Source: Adineta steineri
Lineage: Eukaryota > Rotifera > Eurotatoria > Adinetida > Adinetidae
Reading direction: 5' to 3'
NCBI GenBank assembly: GCA_905250115.1
Contig: CAJNOI010000229.1
Span: 1-64,000, forward strand
Length of the DNA stretch: 64,000 bases
Shown here one piece after another: positions 46,716-57,630 of this stretch (position 1 is its first letter; each line of letters starts with the position of its first letter). Both the position numbers and the translations under genes were made by a program. Under the pieces are notes generated by a model, which had not been told where the DNA came from, made no database searches, and saw nothing but the letters and a program-made list of their open reading frames with translations.

Positions 46716-49700
46716 CAATAATCAATATAAAACTGACACAAATAAAAGAAACATCTTTTTTTTGCAAAAATTCAAATAGAAACTATGAATTGTTTGTCAT
46801 TTTCTTAAAGAAAAATAAATAAACAAGAAAAATGATATTTTGTTACAATAGTTAGAAATATCATACCTATCAATTGTTCATTAAAACTTAAACATTGATT
46901 ACTCATGTCTAAATAGAAATCACTACTACTACTTTCAATTAGTTTATACTAGAAGTATACTAAATTAATACAGATATAAACAATCATCGATTTTGTTTTC
47001 TTCATTTATTTCAAGTTATTCTAATCATAATGATATTGTTTTTCTAGTTTAACGATAAATTTTATATGAAATCATGAGGATGTGGTTGAAATAAAATATC
47101 TGCACTCTCAATTATATATATTATCCAAAGAGAAGTAGTCATCATCAACATAATACTGTAGCTATTGTGATAAATACTAAAAATTGTATATGCAGTATTT
47201 GATGTAAAGATGTCATCTGTAATAATACTATCTTATTCTAGAAAAAAATAGAATAATTTTTTTATATCTTTTTTATAACGTCTAGTCATGATAAACAATT
47301 AAAAATTTATTTTATTAACGATAAAATACATTTATCTCATCTTACATGTGCTTTTCTTTTTTCAATTTTCTGCTCTTTAAATTATTTAATATATATATTA
47401 ATGTATTTTTATAGTTCGACAAAGTCGAATTTGTCAATATATGATAAATCTTCATTAGTATTGATAACAAATTAATCTGGTGAACGGCGCGCTTTTCTTT
47501 CGTTTTTTCAATGTATCTTTTAATTAAATAATGTTATCGAAGATATGCAATCGGATCGTCATATCTGTTGAACTAATAACTTTTTAATTGAATTTGGTAA
47601 GTTATATAAATTATAGGTCGAGTAAACTAATAATCACAATATACGATTAGGAAATAAACTGTACAGTAAAATCTCGTAAACCTTTTGATTTAATAGTCTT
47701 GTTAGGAAGTCAATCTAGAAATAATAGAGATGAAAACTGAACTATTGAGCTTGAAAATACAAAAAAACAAAGTTTTTTTCCATTGCAATCATTAGATGTA
47801 TCTAACTTAATCATATAATTTACTCTAAAAAAAATCTGTTTGTCAACGACTATTTACAACGGCAGTAAATTCTGTAATGCTTTTCTAAGATGTTTTTTTT
47901 CACAACACTTTAATAATTATTAAATCAACGAAGAAATTTTTTTTCAATATGATTACTGAATAGTATCACATTGTTTGAGAAAATATAACCATTCGAAAAA
48001 GATCAAAGATCTAACAAATAAAAGAATTATTGTATAGAAAAAAACAATGATGTTTTTATATAAATGTGTTTATTATCATCTACATCACACACATTCGAAG
48101 TCAAATACAAAAGAAAAATATGACTAATTCGTTATATTAACATTCTTGATATATACGCAATATATATAACCGTAAAATATCTTTTTTTAATGCTAAATAG
48201 TTAGTAAATATTAAAAAAAAAGAACGATTATGACGATTTTATATTATAATCAAACTTAATCAGAAAAAAAATACGGTCAAATAAAATACATGATAAAATA
48301 ATATCGATATTCTTTTTCTTTTTTTCTTGTTGTTTGGACACAGTAATCGATGTGAAGTTAATAGACACGCATGGAAAGGTAAATTTGATGATAATTAACA
48401 AACAGTTAAAATCAAACGATAAATACAATATATAATGTGGCATAAAAATACTTCATATATATACATACATCTCATTTTTGTTTTAGATTAAAGTAACAAT
48501 AATGAATATCGGATTAGAACTGGATGTTAATCTTGAACAAATTCAAACAGATGGACATATTGATTCAATTTCTATTACATTAGATCTAGAAACAGCTTCT
48601 GCTGATGATAGTCATGAGTCAGTTATACTGTATAATTATTTTCTTTTGTAAAACAAATCGAATTTATATTTAGTTTTAATAGAAATACTTCTAATAAAAA
48701 ATCATTATCATCTATCAAATTTTGCTCAATCTTTGCTGCTAACTCTTTAATCATGGGGATTTGAAACACAAGATTTTCAGTTTTGAAAAACATCGGCCGT
48801 CATCTACAAAAATTACGCACGAATTCAATTCATTTCGCGTTATTTGTTCGAGATATGTGAGGTCATGAAAATTTACCAGAAAGAGAAGAAGCAATGCTTT
48901 GATATGAAATTCAAAATAAATTTAACGTACAATACATTACTGAAAAGGGCACTTTTTTTATTGCAACAATCATTATTGATCGTGATGATTTTATCCTCCT
49001 TCGATATAATAAATATTTGAAGAAAATAGAAATGATATTGCTAAGCATTTGGAGTTGCAAACACTTTTTTTTAGAGATGTCCACTTTTCAGAAACATTCT
49101 GAAATAGTGTTCGTGGTACACAAGTTGTAGTTCAGATATTGCTCTTTCAAATAAAAATATTCTATTGATCTTGAAGTTGATAATATGGTCTAATCGACTT
49201 TGGCATTATTTCCATTTCTTTTGCAACGCATGTTAGTTATTCAAGTCAACTCACGTCACAAACACTTTCATTGTTAAAATCTATTTGATAACTTTGATTG
49301 AGAATATGACTTTTAAAATTAAATATCAGAATAATCAGATCTCTCTAAAGAAATTATACAATAAACATAGATTGTTTCTAAGAACTCGATAAGATGAAAA
49401 TAAGAATATTTTCTAAAAATATTACTGATGAGTATTGTTAAACAAAATCTACGATACAACTAATCTTTGAATAAACTGATGTTGGAGCAATTTTAGATGA
49501 TGCTGAAGAAATAGTTACATTCAATGAAAGCATTTTCTCTTTTCTGTTTTACGTTCATTAATTTTGAATTTCTTTTTTGATAATAAGATATTTTAATATA
49601 TCAAATTTGTTTCATATATAGTTATATCGTAGAGAATTATGCAAAAATAGTGTAATATTACAAAACTTTCACAGAAACAAAACTATTCATCTTAATTATA

Positions 49701-50755
49701 TCAGCGATAGAACTACGATTCAATGACTTTCAAGATTTGTTTTTCTTTTCCAATAGTTGACAATGATATTAGTGAAATAAAGCATGATGCGACAAATCAA
49801 ATTCCTTAAGACTAACTATTGAATCTTCTGAGAAAAAAAACCGTCAATGAATTGTATCATGTCAACATTTCACTATACTAATATCGAAAAAAAAATTATT
49901 GTTAAACAAACTAGATATTAGAATACAATCTGGCTGTACTTTCGAATAATTTCTAATGCTATTAGAATTAGATTCTTGCTAATAAGAAGATTTATCGATA
50001 TTTATTTGTGATGTTTGAGGGTGTGAGTGTGGGTATGAGAATACAAGTATGGATCAGTCGAAGATCAATCTCCTCATCCCACGCTCTTTACAGATGTTAT
50101 TTCTAATAAAGAATTCAATAGAGTGATCGATAGTTTTTTTTTCGGATATCAAAAATGAATTAGAACATCAATACACATTAAAGAAATTATTTTTTTCATT
50201 TCTATCAAAAGCATTTTAGAATATGATACGTTTTGAAATAATTAATCTTGTATACTTGACTAATTTTTCATTAGATTCAGTGTACATTTCACTATCAAAA
50301 TTGGAATTTGAATCAACTAAAATTTCTTTTTTACGTAAATTTTGAAAAGTGATGTGAACAAAGTTTTGTTTTTGTATACGTGTAAGTTCGATTTAATCGT
50401 CTAACACGTGAGAAGATGTATACATAAAAACGGAGATGATTAATCAAGGTATAGTCATCTGGTTTTTTTTTATTATCCAAATGATTATTTTTATTAATAA
50501 ATCTGTCTGAGATCAAAATTTTTCTTTTGATATATCACCCATATATCACATGATTATAAAACAATGGCTTGTAATCGTCTTGCATGTGACTTATTTTATT
50601 ATTCAACAAGAAGATTAACAATGCTTTAACGATATCAATTGTTTGACATACATAATCATTAATCATTCGAATAAAATACAGAATCTATGTATTCAAGTGA
50701 ATCAATGAGAAGTATATAAAGACGTATATCGTAATAGATATTCTTCATTACAAAA
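46716..50755. other. 4 kb spacer between AMOP-like genes; one gene remnant
   Basis: AT-rich. AATAAAAG follows the first AMOP gene at 46741. It contains the unassigned pseudogene-like stretch near 48.5-49.0 kb and a hairpin element at 50012-50096 (tttgagggtgtgagtgtggg ... catcccacgctc). Otherwise nothing is supported. Confidence 0.5.
48480..49030 (+). pseudogene. Unassigned gene remnant with two in-frame TGA codons
   Basis: From 48780 one frame reads a protein-like sequence (VLKNIGRHLQKLRTNSIHF, GHENLPEREEAML, YEIQNKFNVQYITEKGTFF, IIIDRDDFILLRYNKYL) broken by TGA at 48858-48860 and 48900-48902. Upstream, 48486-48652 is another short coding-like frame after an acceptor-like TTTTAG. Amino-acid composition and continuity suggest a decayed gene. 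I do not recognise the family. Confidence 0.4.
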
Positions 50756-51340
50756 ATGAAATCTATTTCATTGGCTTTATTTGGCTTGTTCACTGTTTTA
50801 TTCATTAATGGTCTTCCATTTAATGTCAAAAGCAACGATGGAAGTGATTGTAACTACATTTCTGCTACAGATCCTTGTGATACATGGTACAAGCAGCAAG
50901 GTAATTCCACAACTCTTGTGGATGGAACACCAAAACCACCATGTCAAATTTCAAAAGACTTTACGAGCCCATTGCCTAATGTTGCTGGTAATTGGATAAC
51001 AGATGAAACATGTAATCCAAAGCAGATTATTGGCAAATGTCTATTCCATCCAGGGGCATACGGCTGTTATCGAAGTTGTGTAGGTACAACAGGACCAAGT
51101 GGTCAAGCATGTTATGACATAAATGGTAAATTTATTGAACAGTCTCAACCAGGTGCTGGTTCAGTTGACGCAGAAACTATATGTGGTAACTCACTGCCCC
51201 AGGGCGTAAAACACTTTTGTGCTGATGTTTTGCCATATATTCTATGTTGTGAATTTCCTGGTACTAGTTCACCAGACAATTGCAACAAATACAATCAAGC
51301 ACGTCCAGTAGGAACATGTCAAGGTACATCTGCTTTTTGA
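50756..51340 (+). CDS. Secreted AMOP-like cysteine-rich protein 2
   Basis: This single-exon frame encodes 194 aa with a signal peptide (SISLALFGLFTVLFINGLPF). It shares the AMOP arrangement with the protein at 46161: CLFHPGAYGCYRSC, GPSGQACYDINGKFI, PGAGSVD, ADVLPYILCCE and CNKYNQARPVGTC. Cysteines number about 14. Sequence identity to the first copy is low outside these blocks, so the duplication is old. ATATAAAG (50715) lies about 40 bases before the ATG as a probable TATA box, and AATAAAT at 51388 is a poly(A) signal. Confidence 0.75.
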   Translation: MKSISLALFGLFTVLFINGLPFNVKSNDGSDCNYISATDPCDTWYKQQGNSTTLVDGTPKPPCQISKDFTSPLPNVAGNWITDETCNPKQIIGKCLFHPGAYGCYRSCVGTTGPSGQACYDINGKFIEQSQPGAGSVDAETICGNSLPQGVKHFCADVLPYILCCEFPGTSSPDNCNKYNQARPVGTCQGTSAF

Positions 51341-51910
51341 AAAATTAATCCTAAAAAGTTTTGTTATGCTCGCTTTTTTGAATATTAAATAAATATCAAT
51401 ATGTACACGCATAAATCGTGTCAAATTACTTTTTTGATACATTGATCATAATCAATGGAAGAATGAAAATGTAAATAATATTGTAGAGCATACAGAACTA
51501 TGCTTGTTATCAAGGCAATTCTGAACAAAATGTTTATCAGAGAATTATTAATTGTACAGAGCAAAATGATTAAATTTACAAGAAGTTGAGCGATTATCTT
51601 CTTTACAGCGATGTACCACCAATAGAAAGTGTTAAAATATAATAATTTCTATTGATGTCCTTTTTCGTTCTAATTAACTATGAATAACAAAATGCGTCAT
51701 AAATGAAATTTAAACGTCAATATTATAATTTCTGTAGGCTAGCTATTTTCATTAAAAGTTTGTACTTTTTTATAGAAGGGTATAAATATTTTCTAGAAAA
51801 CAATATTAATGTCTGCACTATGAAAAAGCCGAAAGTTATTTCTTATCTTTATTAATATCTGAATATTTGTTCTTCACTTAAATTTCACTTGTAATATCTA
51901 TATTGACAAC
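51341..51910. other. Spacer, no gene recognised
   Basis: AT-rich sequence between the AMOP-like gene 2 poly(A) region and the GPCR pseudogene. No repeats or frames of note. Confidence 0.4.
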
Positions 51911-52735
51911 ATGGATCAAACTATGTCTATACTTATAATAGTAGAGATAACATTATATGTATTAATTATTGTATGTTCATGCATATATTTGATTATAAAA
52001 TATGTATTATCTACTTTTTATCTTGATGTGTATAATGCTAATCCAAATCTATGTCCATTTCATCAATATATTCAAACATTTGTTCTTTGTCAAGTTGTTT
52101 ATGCATTATGTTTAGTTTCTATTCATCGATTATATGTATTATTGCTTATTCACAAAAATGTTTATTAAAAACAAAAAAATGGGCTGCTATATGTATTTTA
52201 ATTCAATGGATATTTTCTATAATTATATCAATTCCAACAATATGCATTACAGAAGATGTAATCAAACAAAAAAAGAATAATAATCTATCCTTTTTGTTTT
52301 TTTTTCTTATATTTATAGGAATGTAATAATGATATTCCATTATGGTTTAATATTTACCAACTTATTGTTATCTATGCTTATACTTCTACACGTCGATTAG
52401 CTCCTGCACAAGGAACGATAGCAATAATACGAAGTACATCATTATCAAAACGAGATACTTATGTTCTTAAACATATGCTTTTTATGTTTATTGTATATGT
52501 AGCTGGTTGGGCACCCATATTTTTCTGTATAGTTCTTGAACCACCATAGTTTAATTACTTAATATTTTCTTTTATGCAATTATTACCACAATTAAGTATG
52601 TTAATAGATATTCTTGATTTAATTTTTTATAATCATGACTTACGAAATTATTTAAAAAGAAATATTTTTTTTATTCGACGATATGTAATGAATACTATAG
52701 TAATAGCCACAGGTATTCAAGTACATCCTACATAA
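51911..52735 (+). pseudogene. Rhodopsin-like GPCR pseudogene
   Basis: The frame from 51911 encodes TM1-TM3 (ILIIVEITLYVLIIVCSCIY; the TM3 end VSIHRLY replaces DRY) and stops at 52166-52168. The sequence continues in another frame at KTKKWAAICILIQWIFSIII (TM4), so a one-base loss near 52160 broke it. A 60-bp GT/AG intron (from about 52257) leads to ECL2 (ECNNDIPLWF), a shortened TM5 and TM6 (HMLFMFIVYVAGWAPIFFCI). A TAG at 52547-52549 then interrupts, before TM7 (LIDILDLIFYN) and the C-tail to 52735. Two independent lesions make it non-functional unless read differently. Confidence 0.75.
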
Positions 52736-53263
52736 AATTAATTATATTTTCAATTTATGGAATGAACATCATTTTATTTATTATAACTAACATTTATGTG
52801 AATTGAATAAACTATGAGTACTTTGTATCTAAACTAAAGAAGTGATGTATGAAAATGTAATCATAATCATCACTAATAATATTTACATCAACGAACAAAC
52901 TGACAATGTTAATATTGCAAGAGTATTATACTTTGCGAGTTGGAATAAAAAAAACTACAAATAGAAAAAGAATTATTTAGAAAACTATGGAGGATAAATA
53001 TTTCGTAACTGACTTTGCCATTCTCTAAGATGAATATGATTTAATCGATATAAAGGGTGGGTGAGGGTGTGAATACTAAAGAGAGAAATCCACACCAACG
53101 CTCACGCCCACACCCACTTACTCTCAAGAATGACTCATGCTGAGAATGTATTTTTCTTTCACAATGTGTCCGAAGTGTTAAGACTTCGACTTCTTCCTAA
53201 TGGAATCTTTTATTAAATAATTCAATTTAGTTAGAGAATAATAAATGATGTGATGAAATAGTC
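52736..53263. other. Spacer with hairpin element at 53053-53129
   Basis: Left arm aagggtgggtgagggtgtg, right arm ctcacgcccacacccac with the terminal actctcaag. No gene is seen. Confidence 0.6.
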
Positions 53264-54841
53264 TTATATCGATTTTTGAACGACTTTATCGTATAAATCT
53301 TGCCAAATATAATCTGGATCCCATTTATTTTTCATTTGTCTGTACCATTGCATATCATAAATTGTAGACCATTCTTCTTTTGAGTAAAAACTAAGTGAAT
53401 ATAACATTTTTCTTCCTCCTAATCTTTTCGCTTCTTTTTCTAATATTTTTGTTGCATTTTTACCACTAGATGATCCCGGTTGCCAACTATGTTGATGAGT
53501 CCATAGACCGAAATTAATAAATAAATGATCGCGATCATTTTCTAAATAATGTGGACTCATTTTTTGTGGCATTGAATTTGAACGAATTGGACAAAGCCAA
53601 ATTGGTTCTAATATCTCATCATCATTCGTAAATAATTGTCCTGATTGTAGAAAAGATAAGAATTGTTTTGATTTCGATATTGGAATATAAATATCTTGAA
53701 TAAGTAATGTATCAGTAATCATTGAAGTTGAAGAAGAATGAAGGCGTCGATAGAGTGATGATGTTGTAAAAAGTGGTGAGAGAATAGTTCGACTAATAAT
53801 ATTATATCCACCAAATGGAAAAAGATTTAAAAAATTTCGAATTAATAATGGTAAATGTTGAATTTTATCTTGTAATGGATTGATAGGATAACGACCCATC
53901 CAAAATGCTCCACGATCATATCGAAATAAATAATCTTTCAATGGAATATATTCACATAAAATATTTTTATTACAAATTTTTTTTACATGTTGATAATACC
54001 AAGGATTCCAAGGTCGAGAAAATCTTTGTATTCGTCCAGTTTTTGGTATAGATAATTTATCAATTCTTTGTCCTGTAATCATAATAGTATAATTCGAAAA
54101 AACAATTGCATCTATATAATCTTCATTATTATCAAATGATAAGATACTTTCAATAGGTTGATTTGTACAATGATAATTACAACGAACAAAACAATCCGAT
54201 GGAATATCTAATACACGTAATGTAGCACGAATTAATATTCCAAATGTTCCACATGAACCTAATGCTCCATAGAATAGATCCGAATCTTTTGTTGGACTAC
54301 AACTTATAATTTGACCATTACTTAAAATATAGGTTGCTTCAATTAATGAATCAGCAAATTGTCCATAACGAAAACTAGAACTTTCTAGACCGGCTCCAGC
54401 TAATATTCCTCCAATAGTTAAAGATTTAAATTCTGGAACAACAGTTGGTACAAGATCATATGATGATAATGCATCTACTAATTCTTCCATTGTTACATCA
54501 GGTTCACATGTTACAGTTCGCGATGATTTATCGATAGATAAAATTTGATTTGCTATTCCAATATGTAGGAAATGTATTGATGTATTCTTATTTTTTTTTG
54601 GCGATGATGATGAAGAACGTATTGAATTAGATGGAGAATTACGTTCATATCGTTGAATTTTTATTTGACTACCTTTTGGACATTCTCGAATTGATTGAGT
54701 AAGATATTCAACATCTATTTGTGTTTTTCGAGATCGAACTTTCATTATAATTAATATATTGTGATACAACCATAAAATATACGTATTGATTGCCCATTTT
54801 ATCGTTAAAAATAGCTCATAGAGTTGAGAATCTTTTTCCAT
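53264..54841 (-). CDS. FAD-linked oxidoreductase, DHCR24 (delta-24-sterol reductase)-like
   Basis: An uninterrupted 525-codon frame. After an N-terminal hydrophobic segment (TIKWAINTYILWLYHNILII), the FAD-binding PCMH domain reads VTCEPDVTMEELVDAL, VPTVVPEFKSLTIGGILAGA, GLESSSFRYGQFADS and DSDLFYGALGSCGTFGI. This closely follows the DHCR24/DIMINUTO arrangement (PE...LT.GG....G.ESSS..YG). The length equals the family's usual of about 515 aa. DHCR24 reduces the sterol side-chain double bond using FAD/NADPH at the ER. Related but distinct FAD oxidoreductases exist in fungi, plants and bacteria. The gene lacks introns, unlike most neighbours, so transfer or retroposition should be considered. Confidence 0.8.
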   Translation of the reverse strand: MEKDSQLYELFLTIKWAINTYILWLYHNILIIMKVRSRKTQIDVEYLTQSIRECPKGSQIKIQRYERNSPSNSIRSSSSSPKKNKNTSIHFLHIGIANQILSIDKSSRTVTCEPDVTMEELVDALSSYDLVPTVVPEFKSLTIGGILAGAGLESSSFRYGQFADSLIEATYILSNGQIISCSPTKDSDLFYGALGSCGTFGILIRATLRVLDIPSDCFVRCNYHCTNQPIESILSFDNNEDYIDAIVFSNYTIMITGQRIDKLSIPKTGRIQRFSRPWNPWYYQHVKKICNKNILCEYIPLKDYLFRYDRGAFWMGRYPINPLQDKIQHLPLLIRNFLNLFPFGGYNIISRTILSPLFTTSSLYRRLHSSSTSMITDTLLIQDIYIPISKSKQFLSFLQSGQLFTNDDEILEPIWLCPIRSNSMPQKMSPHYLENDRDHLFINFGLWTHQHSWQPGSSSGKNATKILEKEAKRLGGRKMLYSLSFYSKEEWSTIYDMQWYRQMKNKWDPDYIWQDLYDKVVQKSI

Positions 54842-56628
54842 GTTACTTCTATGTTTGTTAAAAAGATGTAAACTATAAAAAAAATGCCGTTATTCTTTAT
54901 ATATGAATCGGTGTGTTTAATATCATAATTATCGTTACATATGTCTGTTTTCTTTCTTACTGTCGTTCAAGAACAGATGAAGAAACACATTTCCCGTATT
55001 TCATTGGCGTACTGTGCTTAAATAAAAAAATCAAGATTGCTCATGAAGTATGATAAACGATTGAAATCTCTGGTTTCTGTTATAGAGAATAAAATAATTT
55101 AATATATGACTGAATGATTGATATAAAATCTTATTTATTGGTGAGAAAAAAAAGAGTAATAAATTGAAGAAGGATGTAGGTGGAAATAATACCTGCATTC
55201 ATAAAAATTTATGAATTAGTTGTTTGATAGAATCCTATCAAAACACTGGTTTTAGAGAGACATCGTCAAACGAATAAAAAAAATATGAAGGATCAACAAT
55301 GGATGATAAAAGAACAGCTATATAATATGTAACTAAGTCACATACATTTACTTTTGTAATTGTAGATAATTTTCATGTATTTGTTTTTTAGTTTTTTTGT
55401 CATTAAATATGGATTATTCTAAATTTTAATGTAAATTTATAATAAAAAATGACCATTTGCGCGTGGAACGGGAATATTCATAATGAATAAATAAGTACAC
55501 AAAGTACTGTACTTAAATATAACTTTCTTGAATTTGTATTCTCGAAGCTAGATTTATTTCTCACAGTACTTAATAAAATGAATACATGCAATTTCAGTCA
55601 TTAATATCTTCCATTCTATATTTATATTTTTACAAAAATGTTCCATTGATGTACTTTTGTTCCTTTTTAATTGATACTAAGTCGAATAAATCTATATATT
55701 ACTGTCTTTTGCAATAACACAGATTGTATGTGGATTATTAATAATCAAGTGATATATGGAATCAGTGTTGTTATTTTTCTCAATGATATTTTTTGTTCTA
55801 TGTTATAGTATCGACGTAATTTCATAATATTACGGCCTTGTGTTAGAATGTGAGAATCAATATTTTTGTTTCAAAAAACATTTAGTTTTTTTTTTATTCA
55901 TCCATTAAGAGGTAAAAATAAAATCCAGTACAATAGACACGGTCAACCATTTCCATTATAGTTTTTCTCGTTTCCATAAATATTATCAAATACACTTACA
56001 GCACTAATACTTCGTATAGCACATACTCTTATTTGATTATTAAGATATTCGTAACTCTGTTAATGACAAATAATTACATAAGGATTCTAACCAAATAGTA
56101 AGAATTCCTAGAATTATCAATCTGAAAATTCTTTAGGACATTTTAGAGTTTGAAATAAATGCTTTGAATTGTTAAACAACACTATCTATATCATGACAAG
56201 TTTCGACGATGATATTCCATTAGTTCTATCACGATCATTTGTGGCCACTAATGTATGTAAGTTTAATTATATTAAGACGATCTGCATCTACATATATTGC
56301 ATATCAATTTCAAACTTTAACGAGCATTCACATTTGCATACTCAAAATTCAGTGATAAATCTTTTTAATGTTTTATCCATATATTTTCAAGATATACAAT
56401 CCACCATTAAATCTGACAGATATATAATTTTAACACGTGATCGAATCATTTGCTTTAACGATCACGTGTTTCAATAAATATATAGATAACGAATGAATTA
56501 ACAAATCACATGATATAATTTACGATAATGTCGATGCATATATTTAATTTTTATTGTTTTTAATCTGATATAAATATTCGTCGATAATAGCTAGTAAATC
56601 CAGTGAAATCGAAGAAGAATACGAAAAC
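54842..56628. other. Intergenic, no supported gene; hairpin at 56432-56470
   Basis: AT-rich. A 102-codon frame (56169-56477) has no domain. It could contain a first exon ending at a GTATGT donor (56255), but no partner exon is seen. A perfect 12-bp stem lies at its 3' end. Confidence 0.4.
56432..56470. other. Perfect 12-bp hairpin containing two CACGTG boxes
   Basis: AACACGTGATCG (56432-56443) and CGATCACGTGTT (56459-56470) are exact inverse complements with a 15-base loop, followed at once by TCAATAAAT. It could be an RNA 3' structure or a paired E-box/bZIP site 160 bases before the protease gene. Confidence 0.7.
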
Positions 56629-57630
56629 ATGGCATTATCGACACTTTGTCTTTTGCTTTTTCTCAGTTTAACTGATGTTATCAATGGTGCTGGTAATTGT
56701 ATTGACTCCAGTACTGTTAGCGTAAATGTGCCGATTTCTGGTGGGTGTACTCAAGGAGGATATCGACAATCTGTTATTGATTATTGGACACCAGAAAGAA
56801 TGGCTTCAGCTAAACCAATGCAACGAAAGATCACTATAAAGGGAAACATTCCTTTTGTAAAAAATCATAAAGACAATGAAATCGAACGAATCCTGACACC
56901 GAGTACCATTCAATCTAACACACGTGGCGCACAAAACCCTCCCGCTTCTGGCCGAGTTTTCTTCAATTACGGCAACATGTCATATTCGTGTTCTGGTTCA
57001 GTTGTTACTGCTAACAATACAGCTACTGTAGTTACAGCTGGCCACTGTGTCTATGACAATGATACTAAACAGTGGGCAACCAATTGGATTTTTGTACCTG
57101 ACTATAACAATGGTAGTGCTCCTTATGGTATCTTTACAGCTCGTATATTAATAACAACTCCAGAATGGAAAAACAATGCCAATTTCAGCTATGATGTGGC
57201 ATTAGCCATAATGTGTCCTAATAATGGTACACATATACAAACGAAGGTTGGAGGCGGATTTACAGTATCATTGAATGCAAGTCAAACAGGGTCAACAATT
57301 GTACGTGGTTATCCGGGCAATATGAACAACGCCCAAACAATGAGCAATTGTACCGGTAGCACCACAAAACCAGGCACTGCTCTTCTTTCTCCTTTTTCTA
57401 TTAGTGGTATAAAAAATTACGATGGATTCGAAATCTATTGTACTATGGGACCTGGTTCATCTGGTGGCCCATGGGTTCGACCATTCAACAGTAGTACTTC
57501 GTTAGGTTTACAAGTATCGGGTACCAGCTTCGGAATTGTTTTTCTTGGTATCCAGTTACCCTACCTTTATGGTCCCCGCTATCAACAATCGAATATCGGT
57601 AAACTCATGGATGCATGTCAAAGTGCATAA
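56629..57630 (+). CDS. Secreted V8/glutamyl-endopeptidase-like serine protease (S1B-like)
   Basis: A single-exon frame of 333 aa with a signal peptide (ALSTLCLLLFLSLTDVING) and a propeptide of about 85 residues. The catalytic triad is visible: His in VVTAGHCVYD, Asp in FSYDVALAIM, Ser in MGPGSSGGPWV. The spacing and the short GxSGGP loop, with few disulfides, resemble bacterial trypsin-like endopeptidases (V8/S1B and streptogrisin-like) more than animal digestive trypsins. It has many N-glycosylation sequons (NNT, NGS, NFS, NGT, NAS, NCT, NSS). The lack of introns and the bacterial-like fold make horizontal acquisition plausible. It is probably an extracellular or gut protease. Confidence 0.85.
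   Translation: MALSTLCLLLFLSLTDVINGAGNCIDSSTVSVNVPISGGCTQGGYRQSVIDYWTPERMASAKPMQRKITIKGNIPFVKNHKDNEIERILTPSTIQSNTRGAQNPPASGRVFFNYGNMSYSCSGSVVTANNTATVVTAGHCVYDNDTKQWATNWIFVPDYNNGSAPYGIFTARILITTPEWKNNANFSYDVALAIMCPNNGTHIQTKVGGGFTVSLNASQTGSTIVRGYPGNMNNAQTMSNCTGSTTKPGTALLSPFSISGIKNYDGFEIYCTMGPGSSGGPWVRPFNSSTSLGLQVSGTSFGIVFLGIQLPYLYGPRYQQSNIGKLMDACQSA

Noticed and set aside
56169-56477. 102-codon open frame as a coding gene
   Set aside because: Low-complexity Ile/Tyr/Asn content and a terminal hairpin; at most the first 29 codons could be an exon, and no partner was found.
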